This document shows positions 47,851 through 60,494 of a stretch of 64,000 bases of DNA, piece after piece. How positions within the stretch are numbered: the stretch's first letter is position 1; each line of letters opens with the position of its first letter. Position numbers and translations under genes: made by a program. The notes beneath the pieces were generated by a model, which was not told where the DNA came from, ran no database searches, and was given only the letters and a program-made list of their open reading frames with translations. This DNA is from Copromyces sp. CBS 386.78 (taxonomy: Eukaryota; Ascomycota; Sordariomycetes; Sordariales; Sordariaceae): positions 1 through 64,000 of the forward strand of contig MU839231.1 in NCBI GenBank assembly GCA_030685235.1, in the 5' to 3' direction.

Positions 47851-50800
47851 GCCACTTTTTCCCAGGTCGCGTATATCTTCGTTCTCCGTATTATCTTCCT
47901 CTATATTATCCTCCTCCACGTCTTCGTCGTTTATATCGCTCGCGCCGCCTATTATAATATTATTATTTTGTATTAAAGTTAATACGTAGATAATAAGTTT
48001 AGCTTCGTCGCCAACTTCGTTGCCAACTTCGTTGTATAATACTTCGTCTTAATATTAGGCGGCCTATATATTAAATCGTTCTTTTTTAATACCGGCCGGC
48101 GCCCTAGCTCGCTTATCTATAACTATTAATAATACTATTTAAGATAATTAATATATAGAAATTAACGAATAAAAAAGAAAAAGTACTAACGTAGTTATCG
48201 CTATTATTAATATTGTATAGGCCTTTAAAAATTAAGTTGGGTAAATATTTATACTCCTACCTATTTAAAGTATAGTTTATATTTATATATATTAAATTAA
48301 ACGTCGGTCGATACGCTCCTATTTATTAAAAGTCGCTGGCTATATTTATTATTTATTAGAAGTCGCTAATTACTATTTATTATACTACTATATAGTACCT
48401 ATACATTAAGTAATAAATAAAAAGACTATTTACTACGATAACCCTTTACCCCGCCAATTAATATATACAAATATTTATTTCTATACTATTATAATTTTTT
48501 TTTCCTAATTACGACCAATTTCCCTACTATTAACCCGCTATATTTACTTTATATTTATTAATAAATATTAATAAATATTAATTAACGTATTATAAAAGTA
48601 AAACTTTTCGTCGTAATATACTTTAAATAGATACTATAACGGACGAATACGAAAATAACCCCCCGTTACCGCTATAAACGATAACCGGTATAATTAGAAT
48701 TTCGTATTAATATTATAACGTAATTACGTTAGTAAATTATATTTATTAAAATATTATTACTTAAATTAAATTACTAATTTTATTCTTTTAAATAGGTTAA
48801 TCTTAACTTTAGCCTTCTTAAGCCGGAATATAAAAATAAATAGACGAATAAGTAGAAGAGCTTATATAAAAATAAAAATAAATATAAAAACTTCAACCCC
48901 GTCGACCTGTTATATCCTATTTAGATTAAGAGTAGGATTTTAAAATATTTATTGCATTTCGCCATATTATTAAAAGTAGCGCTATTTTAAAGGGTATGGC
49001 CGAAAAAGTATATGTAACTAAATTATAATAGATTTAGCCTACTATCTTCTTTAATATTAACCGTTATATTATTTGCGGCCTATTCCCCTATAAATTTAAA
49101 TTCGATTATAATTAGATCCTAGACCCTATTTATAGGATAGAGGTAGATATTAAACGATTTAAAAATACTGTTAATATATTATAACGAAAGATTATTTTTA
49201 TATACTATTATAATAGGTTTGCCGGTAAAGTAGTATTAGAAGCCTATCTAAGGATTAAAATACGAAATAAAATATTCGAAATCTTATATACCTATATTTA
49301 TAAAACGTTTAATAGATTCTAAAACGAATTTCTATATTATTAATTCTATTACTAAATTATTAAATAGGGCTGCGATTTCCTTAACTAATTTTAATTCAAT
49401 AAGAAATATACTGACTAAAACCTCCCCGATAGCCTATTCTACTAAAAGGATATTGATTATATTAAAGCGTAGGTATATAGTAAATTCGATTCGACCGTCT
49501 TCTATATATTATTTACGCTAATTACGCTAATTTTAAATTAAGAAACCAATTTTAATAACTGTAAGGGAAAGCGGTTCTTCTATTTATAAACTATTTATAT
49601 TAACTTTCTTATAATAATTATAAAGGTTTATATTTTTAAACGAATTTATAATAATGGCCTTAGTAATCGATATATTAAGTAGAAGTATTAAGGAGATTAG
49701 AAGATTTTAATAATTGTACGCGAAAAATATAATAATTTATTCTATTTATTAGTCTTTAATTAATGTATACGTAATATCGAATTCGATACTTTTATATAGT
49801 AAAAATTTATATTACTTAAGTTTAATATTCTAATCCCGTTAACTATAATAAATAAAGTAGTAATTAATTTATAGTAATAATATAAAACTACGGGCAATTC
49901 TCCTATCCCTAATATATTGTTAAACGAGGATAATTTAATTATTTCTATACAACCGATTATATTTTAAGCCGCCGTATAACCGCCTATACAACCGCCTAAG
50001 GACTTCGAATTTAGATTACCCGCAGAATTTAATATCCTACCTAGTATAACGCTTAGCTTCGAACAATTTATTTAATCGGGGAAATTCAACAATTTCAGTA
50101 CTAACTTTTATAATAGTAATAATAGCGGCCTAATTATTAACGAAAATAATACTTTTATCGATAATAATAGGAAGTTACTACCTTTAAATATATTTAATTT
50201 ACTGCCCGTTAAAATATTTATTATAAATATTATTGTAAAAGAAATACCGAACTATAAGCGCAAATTAGATAAATCCCTTATTAAAAGTGTATTCGTTAAA
50301 ATTATTATAACCCGGCGCCTATTTATTTCGTTGTTATTGGATTCGGATAAAGATAATACCGATAATAAATTATAATCGGGTTATTTAATATTATCCTAAA
50401 GGATTATATTAAAAAAGCTTCGAAATTTATTATAAATATATATTTTTATTGCTACTTTTAAAAAAATATCCGCTAAGGGTACCTTATAACACGAAATACT
50501 ATCGTTCGAACGTAATCGACCGTAATTATAACCGGTACCGCTACCCGTACCTCTATAATTTCTAATATAAATAAACCGAGAAAAAGAGCAATTCTAAGAA
50601 TAATTAATACGTAATTAATTTATATATAAGAATTATTTATATAATAAAGACGAATTATTTACAATTAAAATATATATTAATTAATATAGGGCAAAGGGTA
50701 TAAAGTTATTTACCGACATTTTAACCGACTTTTCTAAATTTACGGCGTAACTACTTACGACTTCTAATATAGCCGGTTTAATATTTATATCGGTATTTAA

Positions 50801-52419
50801 TCATATACTAATTACAAAAAAGGAATCGTATATACTACCGCCTAAATATACTATAAAAGTATTAGAATAGAGGCTAAAGCTAGTTATTAAGCTATTAATT
50901 AAAAAAATATCGACGTTATAAGTACTATTATTTTAATACCGCCTAATTATATTTAAGCCAGCTATATCCCCGTTATTTATTACTTCTATATAAGTGCTAA
51001 AAGTTAGCCCAGTTCCTATATTTTAATACCGTTTAATTATATTTAAGCCGCTTGTATTTATAATCCTATTACTTAATTCTACTTTTATAAAGAAGGTACT
51101 AAAAGTTAGCCCAATTCTTATATTTTAACGCTATTTAATTGTATTTAAGCCGGCTATATCCCTGTTGCTTACTTCTATAAAGAAGGTATCCCCCCCTAAG
51201 TTTATACTTTTTGTTAAAGTAAGCCTAGAATAGCAATAAACTATATAAAAAGTATTATTCGAATTTATATGTAAGGTTACTCCTTTCGAATTTATTCGGA
51301 TTCCTAAGGAGCCTTCTAAAGAGCCTACCCCTAATTTATTTATACGTTTCTTATATTCTAACCTATTTATTAAATATATAGATTAATAGAATTAAATTCG
51401 TAGGACTTTTTACGCCCCTTATTCGAATTACCTTCGCCCGACCTAAAATCCGAGCCGGCATTACTATTACTACTATTACCGTTATTAATAATTATAAAAC
51501 TACTAACCTCGCCTATAATCTACGCTATATTTTCGAAGTATAATCCTATTTTAAAAATCGAAATTAAGAGGATACGCGAATTCTTTATCGATTAAAGTAG
51601 AATGGAAGAAGCCGATAAGTTTATAAATTATATAAAATCCTAACGGTAAGGCTAAACTAAAGAAAATTTCGAATTACGAATATAGGGTTTAATAAATATA
51701 GTACGACGAATAAGGGGTATACCGACCAATATACCTAATAAACTCTTCAAACTACCCTTCTAAACGATCGAATTTATAATAGCCCTATAAAAGACTATAT
51801 TTAATAATATACGGTAGGAGTTCTTACGTACTAAGGAGCTATTATAATAGAAAAAGGATATAGCTAATTAAGACTAGTTATATATATATTTTAACGAAAT
51901 TACTACTATACCCGTATTTAAGGTAAGGATATTTGGCGATAGGCGATAAGCGCTATTTGAGGTCTTTTATAAATTACGAAGTTCCTTAGAATTATCCCCA
52001 GCGCCGTAACAATTAGCGTAATAGCCAGCGCAATAGCTAACGTTAACGGCCGCGCTATCGGGTATTAATTTAAATTCGGATTCGGATTCGGATTCTAACG
52101 AGCTAATAATTAAGAAAATTATTATTAAACAACTTATCTAGCCGGAAGTTACCTCTTTTATTAAGTTAGAGCTAGGTATAGAATTAAATATAGAGTTAAA
52201 TATAATAACGATTTAATTAGCTAGAATACGAGAATAGTACGAAGAATTCTATATTAAATAACTACGTTATTTACAATTAAATATGTTTAAATAATATTGG
52301 CGTATATTCGAGAACGTTAAAAAATATTTAAATACGGGGGTATAAAATCTATTATCGATATAGGCCGAAAAAAAGGAATATTTATAGTCTACGTACTATA
52401 AATTAAAATATACATTCGA

Positions 52420-52570
52420 ATAAGAGTAAAAGGATAAAGTAGAAGAGGCTATTAAAGAGGAAGAGTATCTTCGTATAGAAAAAGAGGCTACAATAATACA
52501 ATAGGCTAAAAAGACTATATTACTATCGATTAAAGAATAATTATAAGAAGGTTTAATATAATCTTCGTAT
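52420..52570 (+). pseudogene. Coiled-coil protein remnant in element B
   Basis: E/K/A-rich reading (KEEEYLRIEKEA) with stops at Gln codons, the counterpart of 28042-28605 in element A. Confidence 0.4.
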
Positions 52571-54149
52571 CGTTTCTCCTAAAAATAGAGCGTAAATTAA
52601 ATTATATTAAGTATATTAATAATATTGCTATTAAAGTAATAGTAATTAATATATTGTCCTAGCCTGTACTTATCTAACCCGATTAAACCGTTATAATTAT
52701 AAAAACCTTTAACGTTAAAAGTAGTAAAAGTTCGTATAGAGGCACTTAAAAAAACGCCTAAACTGATTCTAATACTTATAATACGCAACTTTCGGAATAA
52801 GGTATCCGCTCCTACTTTGAAATTAAAGACGTTGACGCCTACTTTAAAATTAAAAACGTCGACGCTTATTTTAAAATTAAAGAAGTCGACGCCATCTTTA
52901 AAAATAAAGGTATTAATATTAAGCTTCGCCGCTACAACTACTACTTCGATAGTACGTTCTACTTCGATAATACGCTCTATATCGACTAATATCCCTATAC
53001 GTATAATATCGATTCGAATATTATAGCTTGCCGAAGTCTAATATACTAATTTACCCGCCGCTACGTCTAACAATACTTAATTAAAATTAGCGCATATAAT
53101 AAAATCCGTATTACGCCGGGCATTTACTATTACTAGCGATATTAATAATATTTCTAATACCCCGTCGGGTCGCGGTAGTAGAGGTAATAGTACTATTCGC
53201 CGCCGTAGTAATTATAATACCCGAAGCGGCACGGTTATACCTCGTTATAGCAATCGTTATAGTAATTATTATAATAGTCGCCGCAATAATATTTTACAAT
53301 TAAATATAATTATACTAAGCGATATATTCGAATATTATAGTACTCGTAGCCGTTATCTTACTTATAAACGTACCCACCTTCCTATTTATAAAAACGATAT
53401 TAGCATTTATAATACCGATATATTTAATAATAATAATACGCCCGGTTATTATAACTTTATTGAATTAGCTATAGAACGACTTGCCTATTATTATACTAGC
53501 TATTTCTAAAGAAGATAACCAACTTCGGTAGATCTTCTACTACTCTTATATATTTATATTATACTATTTTAATTATTATTCTTACTTCTTAAAATTTAAA
53601 AAGAACGGATTGTCCAAATATTTTATTCCTTTGTATAAATATTAAAAATATTGCCTTTCGGTTATATTATACGATTTTAATTATATTATACAATTTTAAT
53701 TGTATTATACAATTTTAATTATTTTAACATTTTACAATAGCTTCAATTTTACCGTAAAGGGTAGTTTATTTTAGTCATTTAGGGGGTCTTAGCGTATAAG
53801 AAGTAGGGCCGCAAATCGCTCGCTATAAATTATTGTTAAAGTATAAGGTTCCGGCGACTACCTTCAATACTTATAATAAACTAGTCCGTACGCAAAAATC
53901 TAACTACTGAAAGACGTGTCTAAAGTCAAAATTTCCAGCGATTATTTATAGTACAAATGTCTGACCGCTGAAAGTAACAGCTGGAAATTTTGACTTTAGT
54001 ATACCTCTATAGGGAATAATGCGGTCTAACCAATCAGATGTCCAGAAATATACAAACTCTAGTCTACTTGCAAACTCTATACGACCAGACTACCGCTCAA
54101 CCCCTACGCAAAGCCTATGCAACCTCCCTATTTTCCCGCTACGGTACAG

Positions 54150-54659
54150 GTGGCTCCTGCCACTCAGCACCAGGTGGCTCCTGCCAATCAGCACCAGATG
54201 CCTCCTATCAATCAGCAACAGATTGCTCTTGTTCACCAGCATCAGTTAGCTCCTGCCGCCGCGAACGGCCAAGTTCCGGTCCCCCACCCTGATGCCAACC
54301 ACCCGGCGGTCCAAGCCCTTTTCACAGTAACACCTATAACTCCGCGCCAGGAGGTGGAGCATATTATCCGGGAGGCGGCGAGCGTGCTCCATGCTCGTCA
54401 CCAGAAGGTGTGCAAGATCGCTGGCTGTACAGCCCGCGCCTAGAGGGCCGGGCCCCACGGACGGTCTTGTATCCATCACCTAAAGAACAAGGCGAGCCTA
54501 GAGCGGAAAGTCCAGTTTCTTATTCGTTTCTTGAGGGGTGAGGGCACATGCAGTGCTTGCTACTGCTGGCTGCCCGTCGAGAACGGAGAGCGGTGTGCGG
54601 CCTGTAAGGCCAAAGGTGTTGCCAACCGCGCCGCCGCCGCCGCCGCCGCTCAAGCGTAA
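54150..54659 (+). pseudogene. 3' part of a subgroup (iii) gene split by element B, with module UAG
   Basis: Starts VAPATQHQVAPANQHQMPP, then NHPAVQALFTVTPITPRQEV, ASVLHARHQKVCKIAGC and TARA. UAG at 54441-54443 follows, then RAGPHGRSCIHHLKNK, GEGTCSACYCWLP, CAACK, an alanine run, and TAA. The module is complete and undamaged, so the insertion may be recent relative to module decay, or the copy is expressed from another start. The sequence CAG just before 54150 could serve as an acceptor with GTAAGG at 41418; joining these would keep the frame. Confidence 0.65.
54438..54448 (+). other. UAG recoding hairpin
   Basis: Stem GCC/GGC, loop UAGAG; UAG at 54441-54443. Confidence 0.65.
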
Positions 54660-54779
54660 GCTCCTACTGCTGAGGCCGTCGGCCATTGAGCCGAGCACGA
54701 TAAACGGTCATAGAGAGTCCGATTTCCAAGCAGCAAGCAGAAGGCGAGACGGACATTAACGGGAATCAGGCCTGTTTTC

Positions 54780-55616
54780 AACGGTTAGGTATATCTAATT
54801 CGTGTGTGGTTAATGCTCCCTATCTCAGTTTAACCGTTGAAAGCTATTAAGCGTTGAAAATATTTAACCGTTGAAACCCAAGAAAATTCTTAGTATAGGC
54901 GGGAGGGCGGGAGCTAGCGTACCTAGGTCTACTCCTTCCTTTTTATTCTATTCTACTCTATTCTACTCCTTCTTTAAACCTTCGTTGCCTACCTAAATCT
55001 AAAACTAGGTACTTAATTAATATATAAAGTTTACTACTACTACTACTACTATTACCTTATATTAGGGCCGTTATTATCGTTGTTATTATTATTATCGTTA
55101 TCGTTATCGTTATCGCTGTTTTTAGAGTAATTAATTAGCGATAATAATAATAATAGACAATTGGGCAATTAAATTAGCAATATATTTGTACTTGGGATTA
55201 TTATTGTTATTAGTAGCGGTAGTAATAATAATAGTTGTAAGAAGAAGAAATTAGGAAATTTGGATATCGGGGGGCTTTAGCTTTTTTACTTTATTAACCC
55301 TGCCCCGCTTTTCTCCTTTTCTCTCTCTTTCTCTTTCCTTTTCTCTTTCCTTTTCTTTCTCATTTTCTATCTTCTCCTTTCCTTCTTTCTTTCCCTTTCT
55401 CCCTTTTCTTCCCCTACTTTCCTTTTCTTATTTATTATACCTTCTTAAAATAGAAGATTTTAGTCATTTCTTAGGGTCCTGCAGCGGGCCGAAACTTTAG
55501 CGTTGTTCCCGGCTTAACGGTTAAGGTTTTTCAACGCTTAAGATATTTCAACGGTTAATAGCGTTGATCAACGGTTACTCTTTACTAACCGTGCAAAACT
55601 TCCCTATACAACCGTT
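54780..55616. mobile_element. Possible small inverted-repeat element
   Basis: AACGGTTAGGTATA on the left faces a reversed AACGGTTGTATAGG on the right. Sub-terminal copies of AACCGTTGAAA and AAGCGTTGAAAA are mirrored near both ends. The interior is AT-rich with trinucleotide runs and a pyrimidine-rich stretch at 55310-55440. No coding capacity. Confidence 0.45.
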
Positions 55617-56678
55617 AATGGAAATTACCTAGGTACCCGAGAAGCAGGACACGTCGAACAAATGTCATGTTCTGGGACGTCGTGATATTCCTTGGTTGCA
55701 CCACAGATACACCATAGCCAGCTTGGCAGATAGTGACTTTGACGGACCCAGCAGATAGTTGTAGTTTAGCTCGCTTAAATAGGCAGTCTCCATACCTGTT
55801 CCTGTGTCTCTGACTTCTTGCCGTGGTCTGGAGTTTGCTCGTATCGATTATCGTCGCTTGACATTCGTCAGGTAGTCGAAGTATGGTTGGCGTTAAATTT
55901 CGTACCTCTGCGTACCAGAGCCAGGGGAGTCTTCTAGCCTGAGCATACCTCTAGATGGAGACACCGTCACATTCCCGTCAACAGCCGCCAGGCCCTCCGT
56001 TACAGGGATTACCGGGATGCTGGATGTCGGGAGTGGGATGTCCATCGTAAGATTCGTATCGTCCGGTACTATACACTCCGTGTCAGCTACTACTTCCGTG
56101 GTGTCTACCTAGCCAGGCGGCAGCTACTCGGCAAGCATTTGCGCTCTTGCCCCAATCTCGTGCTCTCCACGTGCAGCTGGCCAATGCTCGTACAGCCCAC
56201 CGCCTTTCCATTGCTGGCGGCTGCATGTGGCTTCGTTGCCTATCTCGCCGCACCGCGGTGAATGTCCTTTTTTCTGCCGGGCGCCCCCGCCTTGTCCTGA
56301 TATTTATTTCGTTTCCTTGCATAAACGATCCTCCTACTGCACTTTGTCTCTGCATCGATCAACAGATATTCGGTCAGCCAACGACTGCACAGACAGCAGA
56401 GTGCCAGGGTTGAACCCCAAAACTTCCTGTCCCGATTGAAGGACTACCCTCTTTTTCCTTTGACCATCCAAGTCAACCTTCCCATTAATCCATATCATCA
56501 TTCGGGATCGTCACGGTCTTCTCCCACTCTACCATCATCTCCATCCCGACTGGCGACTGCGCTCAAGGGTGCATTGTTCGTAGTCGCGACTCCCAACAAA
56601 GAAATCGCCTCTCGACCTCAACAATCAGAAGGATAGCCACTTTTCTAAACAGCGAGAGTTTTCGAGACCATCTTCACC
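55617..56678. other. Gene-free and promoter region
   Basis: Ends in a leader for the gene at 56679 with start context ACCATGG. No other gene is supported. Confidence 0.45.
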
Positions 56679-57800
56679 ATGGCTTCGGGTAGCTCTGAGG
56701 CAGGCTCTCCTAGCCAAGATCATGCTGAGGCAGCCGCTGTCCCCCAGCAGCCCGTTGGAGTTTACCAACTTCACTACTCTTACTATCAGCCTCAAAACCA
56801 CCAACAGCCTCTGGTCTACCCTCAAGTCTTTGTCGGCCCTGAACAGCCGATACTCCCTCAGCCTCAAAACCACCAACAGCCTCTGGTCTACCCTCAAGGC
56901 TTTGTCGGCCCTGAACAGCCGATACTCCCTCAGCCTCAACCCTACTATCAGGATCTGGTCTACCCTCAAGGCTTTGTCAGCCATCAACAGCCGATACTCC
57001 CTCAGCCTCAAAACCACCAACAGCCTCTGGTCTACCCTCAAGGCTTTGTCAGCCATCAACAGCCGATACTCCCTCAGCCTCAAAACCACCAACAGCCTCT
57101 GGTCCACCCTCAAGGCTTTGTCGGCCATCAACAGCCGATACTCACTCAGCCTCAAAACCACCAACAGCCTCTGGTCTATCCTCAAGGCTTTGTCAGCCAT
57201 CAACAGCCGATACCCCCTCAGCCTCAAAACCACCAACAGCCTCTGGTCTACCCTCAAGTCTTTGTCGGCCATCAACAGCCGATACTCCCTCAGCCTCAAC
57301 CCCACCATCAGGATCTGGACTTTGGCGGCCATCCCATTCACCAAGATAATCACCAACTTGGCGCCATCATCGCGGACGGTCAGCAAGCACAAGGTCCAGT
57401 TGCTGTTCGTCACGAACAGTTTCACCATCCGGCCGTCCAGGCCCTGTTCACCATCACACCTGCAATCGACAGGGAGGTCGTGAGGCAGACTATTCGCAAC
57501 GCGGCTAGCGTCCTGCATGCTCGCCATCAAAAGCAATGCCGTGTCGCCGGCTGCACGTCCCGTGCTTAGAAGGCAGGGCTGCACGGCCGCTCGTGCCTGG
57601 AGCATCTGGGCAATAAGCGAAGCTTGCAACGCCAGGTCGAATTCCTGATCCGTCAGGCCAACGGAGAAGGTACCTGTTCCGATTGCTACGGCTGGTTGCC
57701 GGCGGAAAACGGCGCGCAGTGCGCGCGGTGCCGGGCCAAGGCCAAGGGCAGGAACTGGCGCCTTCGTCAGGCTGCCGGCGATGGAGGTCAGGGAGTCTGA
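56679..57800 (+). CDS. Subgroup (iii) Cys-rich protein with module UAG; best-preserved copy
   Basis: ATG in a strong context (ACCATGG) starts MASGSSEAGSPSQDHAEAAA. Eight imperfect 24-residue repeats (QPQNHQQPLVYPQGFVG type) follow, then HPAVQALFTITPAIDREVV, a helix-like region, and CRVAGC, TSRA. UAG at 57567-57569 is followed in the same frame by KAGLHGRSCLEHL, RQVEFLIRQANGEGTC, CSDCYGWLP, CARCRAKAKGRNW and TGA at 57798-57800. No indel or second stop occurs in 373 codons. Without recoding the product is 296 residues and lacks the distal six of its eight expected zinc ligands. With UAG read as Trp, the loop becomes RAWKAG, matching the FVWKK of subgroup (ii). Confidence 0.85.
56790..57312 (+). 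repeat. 72-bp tandem repeat in coding sequence
   Basis: Roughly seven to eight units of 72 bp, in frame with the surrounding gene. Differences between units are few, consistent with recent expansion or homogenisation. Confidence 0.85.
57563..57575 (+). other. UAG recoding hairpin
   Basis: Stem UGCU/GGCA, loop UAGAA; UAG at 57567-57569. Confidence 0.75.
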
Positions 57801-58575
57801 CCAGCTATGGATACGATCAGGAGGAGTCCACCGAAGAAACCAATTCCAAGTTTGACGATTTTCAGTTGTGGGCTCGTAAGTCCATACGAACGGAAGGGAT
57901 TTTTTTGGGGGGAATACCGTAGTAAAGCATCTAACTGGATGGTGGCGGGCCAAGGACGCCGAAAGCAGCGGGAAGTGGATTGGACTTCATGAGCTTATAG
58001 AAAACCCAGATTACCTAGCTATTCATGGATGGAGAGCTTGATGAGCTCGGGCAGACAGAACCTATGAAATGGTCAACCACCATGATCCATCTTATATTCC
58101 ACTCTTCTTGATATAATTCCATTCCAGCTTAGTATACTGTTCGTACTGACTTCCCCCCCCCTAACACTGCCTTACGCATTTGAACTCGCAGGCATATTGG
58201 CGGTGCTGGTTTATCCCAACTCCATAAGATTTGGCTTTTGTCTGTGATAAAAGAGTGATTGTCGGGATCATTCAAACTTATTGTGGCGGCCATCACGGCA
58301 CCTCATTCAGTCAACTTCGCTTTCCTCGGGTGTTGGGGTGTCCGCTGCCTCGGTCTCCTTCACCTTCACCGTTGATTGCCCTCCTTCTTTCAATTTTTCC
58401 ACCTCCCCACCAAGAATCCCGCCGCAACTGGCAGCCACGAGGTCGCACTTGGCTCTCTCTCCGCTTCCCGCATTCCAACAGAACGCGCATCAGGAAGCAG
58501 ACCCTGCTGTTGACTTCCCACACCACGATGCCAACCCAAGGACCACGCAGCCATCGACAGCCAACATATCTAATC
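57801..58575. other. Intergenic and promoter region
   Basis: Contains a C/T-rich leader at 58340-58570 before the next family copy. No gene is seen. Confidence 0.45.
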
Positions 58576-59150
58576 ATGGATCCGGCTGTTCAAGCTGAAG
58601 GCAACCCGGGCCAAGCCTACTTGGGCTTCGTCCACAAATGCAGCTAACGGCGCCGACAACAACCATATCGTCAACAATGTGGCTGCCGCCGCGAACAACT
58701 ACTTGGATAACGGCAACCACCCGGTGTTCTTCAATCAGGCTGCGGCATTCAACCACCACCATCACGTCAACGTCGCGCCCGCTCACCGGCCTCAAGTTCC
58801 TATTCCCCATGCCCGGGTCCAGCACCCCACAGTACAGGCGCTTTTCGCGGTCACGCCGGCAACCGAGGCCGAAGAACTTGACCACATTCTTCACGAAGCT
58901 GCCACCGTCTTGCATGCTTTGCATGGAAAGGCCGGATGCGCGGCCCGCGCTTAGAAGGCGCGCGGCCGCACTTCCAAATGTCTCGACCACCTGGCTAACA
59001 GGCCCGGTCTGGATGTCGTTCTTGAAATCTTGAAGAGGCAGGCCCGCGGACAGGGCACCTGTAGCGGGTGCTACGTGGAGATGGACTTGGATATTCCAGC
59101 ACTGCGCGGTTTGCAAGGAGAAAGGCCGCCTTCGTCGTCTTCCCGCTTAG
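58576..59150 (+). pseudogene. Frameshifted subgroup (iii) copy with module UAG
   Basis: MDPAVQAEGNPGQAYLGFVH opens the N-terminus. A one-base frame change near 58640 is needed to reach NGADNNHIVNNVAAAANNY and the family helix region (ARVQHPTVQALFAVTPATEA). After KAGCAARA comes UAG at 58952-58954, then KARGRTSKCLDHL, VLEILKRQARGQGTCSGCY. A second frame change is needed to read WIFQHCAVCKEKGR and the closing UAG at 59148-59150. Two shifts suggest a pseudogene, although the first could hide a small intron. The UAG hairpin is among the strongest. Confidence 0.6.
58946..58962 (+). other. UAG recoding hairpin
   Basis: Stem CGCGCU/GGCGCG (six pairs, one U-G), loop UAGAA; UAG at 58952-58954. Confidence 0.75.
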
Positions 59151-60494
59151 TTGGGCCGGCTCTCACTCGGCTGATAACGCTGGCGAGGTTGAGGCCGAGC
59201 AAGGTCCACTCAATCCAACATGAGCCACAGGCGCGAATCCGGTGGTGCAAGGAGGGAATTCAGCGTTTTGAAGCAAGCAAGCCAGAATGCGGCAAGCATG
59301 GTGCGGGGTCCATGTTATTCGGATATAGTCGGAAGCAGAGGGGAGCCAAGACCAAGAACGGTTCAGAGTATCAAGGACGCGACGGAGATTTCATGACGGA
59401 CGACCTTGACCAAGCTTGGAATGGGATTCAACTAGGACAATGCTAGGGCAAAGGGACATTTTTAGCAGGGATAAAACATCATGTTGATGGGCAGCAGGTA
59501 CTCAGGGACTTATCTCTGCGGAGCATCTGGAAGTTCGTTGGGACTCGGTATAATGACGCGTATCAGCGGTTCGGGGTCAAGAGGGCCGTCGAGGCGGAGG
59601 CTACGAACATTCGGACTGTTCCTCCTGGTAGTATATCCCAATTCAGCGCAGTCTCCAACGTCCTCTCCTGTGATCCCCTCGTCTAAGTTCATGTCAGGTG
59701 TTGTTTGTGCTGTTGTGCGTGATATGGACGCTGCTGATCGTTGGAGTCTCGAAGATTTGGTGTAAATATCTTCGTTGGAGTTCCCCTTCGTCCATGACAT
59801 GACAGCCATTGTCAGAGTGCGCAAAGTTATCCGTAGGCGAGATATGGCGGCATGTCTTTCAAATAGGTCTCGGCTCAAGTGATGAAACCGTTTGCCCAGG
59901 ATGAAAAGTTCACCTTCATGGAACCTGATGCTGTCATCTGGTAAGTGGTTGGATCGAAAGGGACGAGGACGGTACAAATGATGTTTGAGCGAGGAGGAAT
60001 AAGGAACATGTCAGGGAATGGAGACCGCCATTAGTTTCTTTCTACCAAGGAGATGGGAAATGGGGATCACAGGTGGAAATGTGGAAAGGGGTCATGCATC
60101 ACACTGTGTTATTTCGCTCTCTTGTCCAAGGCACTGCAGGCACGATCGATATGCATGTACTAGGCAAGTCCGTTTTATTACATGCTCCGCCTGCCAAGAT
60201 CTTTCTCGGATCTGCATGGTTTTTACACAACGATGCAAAGTGTCCGCGGGTAGGTGCGGTGCAGGAGCATAGGTACGTAGGAATCACGTTGGAACGGAAG
60301 TTACGATAGTGGACAAAACCTTCGGGTTTGGCATGATATTTGATCCTGCATTCGGCTCTATCCTGCGGGGAATGTTCACCCACTAGTAGCGCTTCTGACA
60401 GTGTCTCTACTCTACATCACGTCATGACCATTATCATTCCTTCCCACACAGCAATTCCACGCGTGCGTTGTTGAAACTTGCCTCCTACGTCTCG
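59151..60494. other. Interval with one weak minus-strand candidate
   Basis: A minus-strand frame at 59977-59510 (with FRSNHLPDDSIRFHEGELF and an S/T/R-rich remainder) has no ATG start at its outer end and no family match. It may be an exon of an unrecognised gene. Nothing else is supported. Confidence 0.3.

Larger units (their letters stand above)
41426..54144. mobile_element. 12.7-kb KDZ-type DNA transposon, copy B, RIP-degraded, inserted in a gene
   Basis: The ends are CCGAAGCGGGAA on the left and, reversed, CCGTAGCGGGAA on the right, with TA on both sides. Terminal inverted repeats match for about 150 bp (shared AGGGAGGTTGCATAGG, then ATAGAGTTTG and TGATTGGTTAGA-like blocks). The interior is AT-rich and stop-filled like copy A. 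Copy B lies in the opposite orientation: its telomere-like repeats are at the left and its coiled-coil remnant at the right. It interrupts a host gene (41211-41417 and 54150-54659). Confidence 0.75.

Noticed and set aside
26989..53026. Small open frames in the AT-rich blocks as host genes
   Set aside because: Composition, density of stops and lack of conserved content fit RIP-mutated transposon sequence.
56790..57312. A CRISPR-like array
   Set aside because: Units are contiguous, in frame and without spacers, in a eukaryotic genome. This is a coding minisatellite.
56625..57953. A 442-codon minus-strand frame with a repeated LRLREYRLLMADKALRVDQ motif
   Set aside because: It is the antisense shadow of the 72-bp repeat in the 56679 gene and has no cysteine module or start context.
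13086..58954. The module UAG as the AG of a 3' splice site (CTTAG or CCTAG before AAG)
   Set aside because: Conserved protein sequence lies immediately upstream with no gap, spacing between cysteines is right only if UAG counts as one codon, and no consistent donor or branch site precedes it. Minus-strand copies have UAG-CAR with the same spacing.
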